A DNA stretch of 64,000 nucleotides from G963663525 sp963663525 (GTDB lineage Bacteria > Myxococcota_A > SURF-8 > G963663525): assembly GCA_963663525.2 (NCBI GenBank), contig CAXXHC010000003.1, positions 1,674,001-1,738,000 on the forward strand, read 5' to 3'. Both the position numbers and the translations under genes were made by a program. Numbering within the stretch: the stretch's first letter is position 1; each line of letters opens with the position of its first letter. The notes beneath the pieces are model-generated. The model was given only the letters and a program-made list of their open reading frames with translations. It did no database searches and was not told the origin of the DNA. Shown here one piece after another: positions 58,646 to 64,000 of this stretch.

Positions 58646-59662
58646 ATGCAGATTTCGAGACGAAAATCAATCCTTGGCGCGATCGTGCCGCTTTTGATGC
58701 TGTTTTTCATGACGACCGGCGCGTCGGCACAACCCTGGAGCGCCAAAGCCGACGAGGAGTTCCTCACTCTGAAGCAGGAAGTCGGTTCCCGCCTGCTGTT
58801 GCAGACCCTGAACCTGACGGACGAGCAGCGGCAGCAGTGGATCAAAGAGCAGAAAGAGCTTCGGAAACTGAAAGATCAACTTGAAGCCGGTCTCGACCAG
58901 CACCGGGAGAAGATGAAAGAACACATGAAATCGTTGAACAAAACGCTGAAAAAGGGCAAAAAACCCGACCCGGATCAGCAAGCGACCACCATGCGTGAAA
59001 TGATGCAGGAGCGCGACAAGCTGGAGCCCTACCGCTCCAAAATGGAAGGCTACCTCAAAGCGATGGTCGATATTCTGACCCCGGAGCAGAAAGACAGCCT
59101 GCAAAACTTCGACCCCAAAAGAACCTGTATGAGTTCGCCGTTTTCCGACGATCCGCCACAGAACGGCGCCGAAGTGCTGGACCGCATTCGCACCCTTTCC
59201 GACGACATGTGGGCTTTGCACAAACAGCGGATGCAGAAGCGCAGCCAACGAGGCGGAAAACGGGCGGGACAGGTCTGCGATCTGCTCGAACGGGTGCGGG
59301 AGATGTCCGAGGCTGAATACCTCCAACGACGCGACGAACTCGCCAGCCAGTTGCCCGATCGCATGGTGCAGCGCCTGAGCAATGGCAGTGCCGGCTTCCG
59401 CGCCGGAAAAGGCCGGGGTGGCTATGGCAAGGGTATGGGTGTCGGTGCTGGCAAAGGCGGCGGTCCCGGCATGGGCGGTCGTGGCATGGGTGGCGGTATG
59501 GGCATGAACGGTTTCCGTGGCGCGGACGATCCGGAAGAACTTCCGCCGCCGGGAGCCGAAGATTTCGACGCCCCCGGCTTCGGTCGCAAGCGGTTTCACG
59601 AGAAGAAAATCCGTATGCTGATGCTGTCCGATGCCTTCTGGAAGGTGCTGAACGAGAAATGA
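58646..59662 (+). CDS. Spy/CpxP-like periplasmic protein with Met/Gly-rich region
   Basis: 338 residues from ATG 58646 (GGAGG upstream). A Sec signal peptide ends at ASA-QP. The mature N-part has an LNLTDEQRQQW helix (LTxxQ motif as in Spy/CpxP) and long helices (LRKLKDQLEAGLDQHREKMKEHMK). Near the C-terminus a stretch is almost pure Gly and Met (GMGGRGMGGGMGMNGF), which could bind copper or another soft metal. The open frame upstream of this start (from 57077) is the shadow of the GH4 gene. Confidence 0.75.
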   Translation: MQISRRKSILGAIVPLLMLFFMTTGASAQPWSAKADEEFLTLKQEVGSRLLLQTLNLTDEQRQQWIKEQKELRKLKDQLEAGLDQHREKMKEHMKSLNKTLKKGKKPDPDQQATTMREMMQERDKLEPYRSKMEGYLKAMVDILTPEQKDSLQNFDPKRTCMSSPFSDDPPQNGAEVLDRIRTLSDDMWALHKQRMQKRSQRGGKRAGQVCDLLERVREMSEAEYLQRRDELASQLPDRMVQRLSNGSAGFRAGKGRGGYGKGMGVGAGKGGGPGMGGRGMGGGMGMNGFRGADDPEELPPPGAEDFDAPGFGRKRFHEKKIRMLMLSDAFWKVLNEK

Positions 59663-59753
59663 TGTCAACCGAGGTCCGGCGTGCGTTCCTATCCTACTCG
59701 GACCTCTTCTCTCCTTCCTCAATCCCTCCGAATCTCCCTCCCTCTCCCCCCTC

Positions 59754-59779
59754 GCCCCCGGTTGTTCCGGGGGCTTTTT
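59754..59779 (+). terminator. Rho-independent terminator after the Spy-like gene
   Basis: GCCCCCGG (59754-59761) pairs with CCGGGGGC (59767-59774), followed by TTTTT. A second inverted pair GAGGTCCG/CGGACCTC (59671-59678, 59699-59706) lies closer to the stop. Between them 59701-59760 is almost all C and T. Confidence 0.85.
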
Positions 59780-59860
59780 CGTGGGCGGAACTTCATGAAA
59801 ATGATATGATCGGCGGGAGCGGATGTGGAATCTCGAACGGAGAAACGGAGGAGAAAACCC

Positions 59861-60154
59861 ATGCCGACATGCGTTCATTGCGGTCACCAAATCGAAATTT
59901 TGGATCGGGTCATGCGCCGGGACGAGTGCCCCGGCTGCGGTGCCGATCTCCATACTTGCGTACAGTGCCGTTTTTACAAGCCGGGACGACGCAACGACTG
60001 TGCCGAGCCGGTTTCGGAACTGGTGGCGGATAAGGAAAAAGCCAATTATTGCGAATGGTTCGAGTTTGCGGGTGGGGAGAAATCCGCCTCCGGTGAAGCG
60101 AATGAAGCCGAAAAAGCCCGAGACGCTCTGGAGGCATTGTTCAAGAAGTCGTAA
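59861..60154 (+). CDS. Small zinc-ribbon protein
   Basis: 97 residues from ATG 59861 (GGAGGAG upstream). CVHCGHQI and CPGCGADLHTCVQCRFY hold CxxC pairs, followed by CAEP and VADKEKANYCEWFEF, which is a recurring small-protein pattern (two zinc sites plus a DKEKANYC motif). The C-terminus is a charged helix. No function is known to me. Confidence 0.8.
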   Translation: MPTCVHCGHQIEILDRVMRRDECPGCGADLHTCVQCRFYKPGRRNDCAEPVSELVADKEKANYCEWFEFAGGEKSASGEANEAEKARDALEALFKKS

Positions 60155-60193
60155 CGGACTGAATTCTTACACTTTTTCGCTTCTTCTCACGAA

Positions 60194-60221
60194 AAAAGCC
60201 GCGCTTTCGCGCGGCTTTTCT
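60194..60221. terminator. Bidirectional terminator between the zinc-ribbon and GAF genes
   Basis: AAAAGCCGCGC pairs with GCGCGGCTTTT around a TTTC loop (60194-60219), with A-run before and T-run after. It can end the plus-strand zinc-ribbon gene and the convergent minus-strand GAF gene. Confidence 0.85.
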
Positions 60222-60244
60222 GTGATTCCCGGTAAAGGGCGAAA

Positions 60245-61690
60245 TTATTCGAGATCCAGAGACACTTCGTCGTGGAAACGCCCTAGGTGTTCGCCCAGTT
60301 TCTGGCTGAGGAAGGACAACACGTTGAGTTCTTCCTGGGCCCAGTAATTGTTTCCCTTTTTGTTGATGAGTTCCAGAGCACCCAGGGTGCGTTCACCGTA
60401 AATTAACGGGACGCAAAGCAGGGATTTGGTCTGGAAGCCGGTTTTTTCATCGGCGGTGCGGTAGAAGTTGGAATTGCTCGCCACGTCGGAGACGGCCACC
60501 GGCACGCCGAGTTGGACGCTCATACCCACGATGCCCTTGCCGCGAGGAATGCGGATCTGCTTGATTTCCTCGCTGACGGGGCCGTTGGCGGCGGCGAAAT
60601 AGAGGTCTGCCAAAGCGCTGTTTACGTCGGAGAGGATCACCGATGCGGCTTCGGACGCTACTACTTTGCCCGCCAGCTTGAGAATGAAGTGAATCGCTTC
60701 GTCCTCGTCCATGTCGTAAATGTCCATCGTTTCCATAAACATGTCAGACAGCATGGAATCGACGCTCCAACTCACTGAGGCGTGAGGCTCTTCATCGTCG
60801 TCGACGGCGACTTCATCGGTGTACGTGACTTCCAATTCCTTGGCGACGCCTTCGGCGTTTTCTTCGGCCTTGGTGCGTAACTCCTGTTCACGCTTCTGTT
60901 TTTCCTTAAATTCCTTTTCAGCCCTGGCGCGTTCCATAGCGGCCTGAGCGGCTTTTTGTCGGGCCTCGATCTCTTCCTTGGTCGGTTCCGGAGCGACGGC
61001 CTTTGGTTTGGGTTCCGGAGCCGGAGCTTTCGCTGCAGGTTTCGCCGGGGCGGGTTTCTCGATCACGACGCTTTCGCGCACGGCCTGGGACATCACCTCC
61101 TCGGCGGCCTTGGCGGCGGCGAGTTTTGCGGCCTGCATGATCTGATCTTGGCTCAGACCCCTTTTCTGGGCGATCACTGCGGCGTGGCGTGCGGCTTCCT
61201 GTGCTGCCTGATTGGCTTTTTGCTGCAAGGCGCCGGTCGCTTTTTCCGCGACTTGCTGGGCAGCCGGGTCCACGGCCCGGACATCCTTGCTCTGCTTGCG
61301 GACGGCTTCCTCGGCTTCATGCTGTGCGACGATGCGGGCATTGAGTTCTTTTTGGGCCTGCTGACGCTGGAAGGCGGCCTGTTCGGCCTGTTTGCGGATT
61401 TCCTCCTGCTCGCGTTGCATGGCTTCCTGTTGCTTGGGATCGGCGGCAGGGGCTCCGGCCCCTTCGATTTCACGGATGCGGAACATCCGTCGGGCGGTCG
61501 GATCTTTGACGAGCACGGTGCCGTCGGGCCGATTTTCGCACAGAACCTGGTTGAAATTATCTCCCTGTTCCCCCGCCTGTCTCAGACCGGTGCGCAGGGC
61601 CAGCAGCCAACTGGACGCATCGACCTTGACCAGCTTTGCTTTATTGTCGGTTCCCGGTTTCCCTGGAATGAAAACTTCGAACAAGGGCAT
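60245..61690 (-). CDS. GAF-domain protein with alanine/glutamine-rich coiled coil
   Basis: 481 residues: an N-terminal domain of about 75 residues (LFEVFIPGKPGTDNKAKLVKVDASSWLLALRTGLRQAG), a long Ala-, Lys- and Glu-rich coiled coil (about residues 85-280), an acidic hinge (TDEVAVDDDEEP) and a C-terminal GAF domain (IRIPRGKGIVGMSVQLGVPVAVSDVASNSNFYRTADEKTGFQTKSLLCVPL). The GAF ligand is not known. There is no output domain. The N-terminal domain recurs in some gliding or GAF proteins of unclear function. Confidence 0.8.
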   Translation of the reverse strand: MPLFEVFIPGKPGTDNKAKLVKVDASSWLLALRTGLRQAGEQGDNFNQVLCENRPDGTVLVKDPTARRMFRIREIEGAGAPAADPKQQEAMQREQEEIRKQAEQAAFQRQQAQKELNARIVAQHEAEEAVRKQSKDVRAVDPAAQQVAEKATGALQQKANQAAQEAARHAAVIAQKRGLSQDQIMQAAKLAAAKAAEEVMSQAVRESVVIEKPAPAKPAAKAPAPEPKPKAVAPEPTKEEIEARQKAAQAAMERARAEKEFKEKQKREQELRTKAEENAEGVAKELEVTYTDEVAVDDDEEPHASVSWSVDSMLSDMFMETMDIYDMDEDEAIHFILKLAGKVVASEAASVILSDVNSALADLYFAAANGPVSEEIKQIRIPRGKGIVGMSVQLGVPVAVSDVASNSNFYRTADEKTGFQTKSLLCVPLIYGERTLGALELINKKGNNYWAQEELNVLSFLSQKLGEHLGRFHDEVSLDLE

Positions 61691-61870
61691 GGTCTTCCTC
61701 CTGCATAAGGATGGGCATCGAAAATGGAAAGCATTTCAACTAAGTTGTATCAAAAAGCGGTTGTCGAAGTCAACATCACAACCGATTCCCCCATAGATTG
61801 GGCGGAAATTAAAATAGTGCAAAATATTTCGGAGGCAATTGCAACATATAGAAATCATAAGACTTATTTC

Positions 61871-61961
61871 CCCTCTCCCTTAAGGGAGAGGGTTAGGGTG
61901 AGGGTGTCAAAAACTTTCCCTCACCCGGTGCTGAAGCACCGACCTCTCCCAACGGGAGAGG
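61871..61961. repeat. Composite REP-like palindromes
   Basis: A perfect 22-bp palindrome (CCCTCTCCCTT-AAGGGAGAGGG, 61871-61892) is followed by the pair GGGTGAGGG/CCCTCACCC (61896-61904 and 61918-61926), a small hairpin GGTGCT-GA-AGCACC (61927-61940) and CCTCTCCC-AAC-GGGAGAGG (61943-61961). The block reads PSPLRERVRVRV in one frame, a well-known translation of a widespread intergenic repeat. No gene. Confidence 0.7.
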
Positions 61962-62086
61962 CGCTTGGTCCCTTCGGGTCCATCCTGAATCCGCACTAAA
62001 AAAATTTCCGCCCTCACAGATTCGGATGTAAATTTTTTGTAAGCAGGTCAGGATTCGGTTGCAAATTTTTGTAGGAAAAATCGTAG

Positions 62087-62150
62087 GTCGGATGATTTTC
62101 ACCCGACAATTTTCGAAAAAGATCCTTTGTGTCGGGTGAAATCACCCGAC
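62087..62150. repeat. REP-like doublet (GTCGGGTGA type)
   Basis: Two hairpins with common arms: GTCGGATGA-TTT-TCACCCGAC (62087-62107, one mismatch) and GTCGGGTGA-AA-TCACCCGAC (62131-62150). The first is preceded by GTAG. The same arms occur at 4857-4879 (GTCGGGTAA) and in the terminator at 53821-53844. Confidence 0.7.
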
Positions 62151-62241
62151 CTTATGACGAATGAACAGATCTAGGCGGTGTCGTCACGGGCTATTTAAGG
62201 AGCACATCACTCATAAAAACTATGAAAAAACGTCGGAACGA

Positions 62242-62336
62242 GTGTGCCATAGTCTTACTCGCGGAGCGAGGAAGGCTGTGCTCTCCATGGATTGCACAGC
62301 CTCCCTGACCTGAAGGTCCGTGAGACTATGGCACAC
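62242..62336. repeat. 95-bp BIME-like inverted repeat element
   Basis: Outer arms GTGTGCCATAGTCT (62242-62255) and AGACTATGGCACAC (62323-62336) are perfectly complementary. Inside are CTCGC-GGA-GCGAG and GACCT-GA-AGGTC hairpins, and a further inner pair AGGCTGTG/CACAGCCT. Two REP-like palindromes facing each other resemble a bacterial interspersed mosaic element. Confidence 0.75.
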
Positions 62337-62442
62337 TTTGGATTTGTAAAATATCAATAAAAACCTGGACTTACTGTTTGGCTATATAACACATGACGAC
62401 ACTGTCTAAGAAAAAGGGGCTCAATAGTCGATTTTCCGAGCG

Positions 62443-62476
62443 AAAAACAGGCCGAGCGGATTTTCGCTCGGCCTGT
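62443..62476 (-). terminator. Rho-independent terminator after the peroxiredoxin gene
   Basis: On the minus strand ACAGGCCGAGCG pairs with CGCTCGGCCTGT (62447-62476), followed by a T-run (62443-62447). It lies about 35 bases past the peroxiredoxin stop. Confidence 0.85.
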
Positions 62477-62510
62477 GTGACTTGTTTTTACGGTATTTTA
62501 CGAGTTTGGA

Positions 62511-63107
62511 TCAGCGGGAGTGCTCCGAAAGGTAGCGGTGCATACCTTCCGCCGTAGCGGACATGGTTTCCTGTCCCTCTTCCCAGTTTGCCGGGCAGAC
62601 TTCGCCCTCGTGGGAGGCGACGTATTGAAACGCTTTGAGGCTGCGCAACGTCTCGTTGACCGAGCGCCCGACCGGAAGATTGTTGATCGTCGCGTGCATC
62701 ACCACGCCTTCCGGGTCGATGATGAACAGTCCCCGCAAAGCCACGCCTGCGTTTTCGTCCAGCACTCCGTAAGCTGCGGCAATATTCTTGTTGAGATCGG
62801 ACAGCAGAGGGTAATTCAAATCGCCACCGAGCCCGCCTTTGTCGTAGTCGGTTTCGACCCAGGCTTTGTGGGTGAAATGAGAATCCACACTGACTCCAAG
62901 AAGTTGTGCGCCGATTTCCTGAAACAGATCCGCGTTGCGGCTAAACTCCAGCACCTCAGTGGGACAGACGAACGTGAAATCAAGCGGGTAAAAGAGAAGA
63001 ACGGTCCATTTGCCCCGGAATTCTTCCAGCGAAAACGATTTCAATTCCCCTTTGTAGAAACCTTCAAGCGTAAATTCCGGTGCCTTTTCACCAACGATTC
63101 CCATCAT
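62511..63107 (-). CDS. 2-Cys peroxiredoxin (AhpC/Prx1 type)
   Basis: Peroxide-reducing enzyme. 198 residues with the peroxidatic Cys in LDFTFVCPTEVLEF, the resolving Cys in EGEVCPANWEEG, and the thioredoxin-fold strands (WTVLLFYPLDFT). A YF-like C-terminal helix (MHRYLSEHSR) is shortened. No ahpF or thioredoxin gene is nearby. Two adjacent Met codons (63107 and 63104) could start it. Confidence 0.95.
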   Translation of the reverse strand: MMGIVGEKAPEFTLEGFYKGELKSFSLEEFRGKWTVLLFYPLDFTFVCPTEVLEFSRNADLFQEIGAQLLGVSVDSHFTHKAWVETDYDKGGLGGDLNYPLLSDLNKNIAAAYGVLDENAGVALRGLFIIDPEGVVMHATINNLPVGRSVNETLRSLKAFQYVASHEGEVCPANWEEGQETMSATAEGMHRYLSEHSR

Positions 63108-63342
63108 GCTCTCCTTCTAAGAGTGAACAGGTTATAAGTAGAAAAAAGTTGTTAATAACGAATCTGTTCATTTGTTCGGAGAAATCAAGAGTCCGCCTCG
63201 CTTTTTTCGAGTTTTCCGGTTTTATTCGTCGACGCTCATATTATTTTTCACGTCGCAAACCATTTTTCCGGTTGTTCGGAGTGAGAGGAGAGGCTATCCT
63301 TTGGAACCTTTCGTCCCTTTTGCATGAAACGGAGCTTTCGAG

Positions 63343-64000
63343 ATGGAAAACGAGCCTCAAGGCACGTTTGCGAATGATAAAGAAGACCTTGCCGGAGGTC
63401 GGGTTCCGCCCCATTCCACAGAAGCGGAACGGGCGGTGCTGGGCGGCGTAATGCTGCGCGACCGGGAAATTCATCAAGTGATTCCGATACTTTCTCCCGA
63501 TCACTTCTACGTGCGCGCCAACGCGATGATCTACGAAGCGATGGTGGAACTCGCACAGAAAAACCAGCCCATCGATTTCGTCTGGCTCAAAGACCAACTC
63601 TTGCGCAAAGGCCATTTGGAGAGTGTCGGCGGCCTGGAATATCTGGCGGAGTTGTCCAACACCGTCGCCACGGCGGGGAACATCGTCAGTTATGCCGGAA
63701 TCATCAAGGAAAAAGCCTTCCTTCGGCAAATGATCGACGCCGGGTTGCAACTCGTGGCCCAGGGCTTCGACGAACCGGAGGATACGCAGAAATACATCCG
63801 TGAAGGGCTCGACCGCCTGTTTGCGATCAACCTGGAAGGCGATGACAGGCCGTATTACCACATTGCCGACGGCATGGAGGACGCCTTCAACGCCATTGCC
63901 CTGCCCAACGAGGATAGGCGGCAGATTCCCACCGGCTTTTACGATCTCGACGAAAAAATCACCGGTTTTGCGCCGGGACAGTTGATTATTCTGGCAGCAA
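63343..64000 (+). CDS. dnaB: Replicative DNA helicase DnaB, 5' part only
   Basis: The frame is open from ATG 63343 (GGAG upstream) to the right edge. The N-terminal DnaB domain is clear (RVPPHSTEAERAVLGGVMLRDREIHQVIPILSPDHFYVRANAMIYEAMVELAQKNQPIDFVWLKDQL), followed by the linker helix and the start of the RecA-like domain (IPTGFYDLDEKITGFAPGQLIILAA). The Walker A motif falls just beyond the edge. Confidence 0.97.
   Translation, partial: MENEPQGTFANDKEDLAGGRVPPHSTEAERAVLGGVMLRDREIHQVIPILSPDHFYVRANAMIYEAMVELAQKNQPIDFVWLKDQLLRKGHLESVGGLEYLAELSNTVATAGNIVSYAGIIKEKAFLRQMIDAGLQLVAQGFDEPEDTQKYIREGLDRLFAINLEGDDRPYYHIADGMEDAFNAIALPNEDRRQIPTGFYDLDEKITGFAPGQLIILAA

Noticed and set aside
61724..61999. 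Small plus-strand frame with PSPLRERVRVRV
   Set aside because: It is a translation of the REP-like palindromes, a common false gene.

Overview
The window carries one of the most complete flagellar loci one could expect in 64 kb, flanked by a degraded integration site on the left and by housekeeping and accessory genes on the right. L- and P-ring genes (flgH, flgI), lipoprotein signals and a periplasmic TPR protein show a diderm (Gram-negative) host. FlhF, FlhG and CheZ suggest a polar flagellum with phosphatase-tuned chemotaxis. Operon order is reminiscent of Desulfobacterota-like or other deep-branching diderm lineages, but no rRNA or ribosomal protein is present, so the phylum cannot be fixed from this sequence. 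No CRISPR array, rRNA gene or intact tRNA gene was found.

Layout. 1-4.9 kb: a minus-strand SOS-type operon (lexA, a DUF72 gene, and an ImuB/Y-family polymerase-like gene cut by the window edge) behind a promoter with a perfect 20-bp palindrome; a DUF4143 ATPase; then the 3' half of a tRNA-Leu, a truncated tyrosine recombinase and shuffled gene fragments, i.e. the scar of one or more integrative elements. 4.9-9 kb: a two-gene operon of a membrane-anchored pyruvate-phosphate-dikinase/PEP-synthase-like protein and a large polytopic membrane protein of unknown function. 9-30.2 kb (minus): three flagellar operons, flgM-flgN-flgK-flgL-csrA-fliW-(fliT-like) behind candidate sigma-28 promoters, flgF-flgG-flgA-flgH-flgI-flgJ(M23), and fliL-fliM-fliN-fliO-fliP-fliQ-fliR-flhB-flhA-flhF-flhG-fliA-cheZ behind a good sigma-54 promoter. 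A lone fliJ-like gene lies on the plus strand at 18.7 kb. 30.6-51.5 kb (plus): an NtrC-family regulator, a PflA-like TPR protein, a degenerate AAA+ protein, then flgB-flgC-fliE-fliF-fliG-fliH-fliI-(motE-like)-fliK-flgD-flgE. The fliK gene is enormous (2540 codons) and holds several internal repeat arrays.

The regulators fit a hierarchy: the NtrC-family protein with sigma-54 would switch on the export/basal-body genes, FliA (sigma-28) with its anti-sigma FlgM would control the late filament-junction operon, and CsrA/FliW would control flagellin translation. Flagellin, filament cap and stator genes are not in this window.

51.6-64 kb: a tiny membrane protein, a DUF1573-like protein, RadC followed by a TTAA-flanked MITE of IS1380 type, a lipoprotein, a ParA ATPase next to a phasin-like coiled-coil protein, a neutral-ceramidase-like enzyme with a GH4 glycosidase, a Met/Gly-rich Spy-like periplasmic protein, a zinc-ribbon protein, a GAF-domain protein, a REP/BIME-rich intergenic island, a 2-Cys peroxiredoxin, and the 5' part of dnaB cut by the right edge.

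Most noteworthy: the giant FliK with its repeats, the pseudo-AAA+ gene at the head of the flgBC operon, the lexA operon with an unusual operator and an ImuB-like polymerase, the membrane PEP-synthase-like pair, and the tRNA-Leu integration scar.
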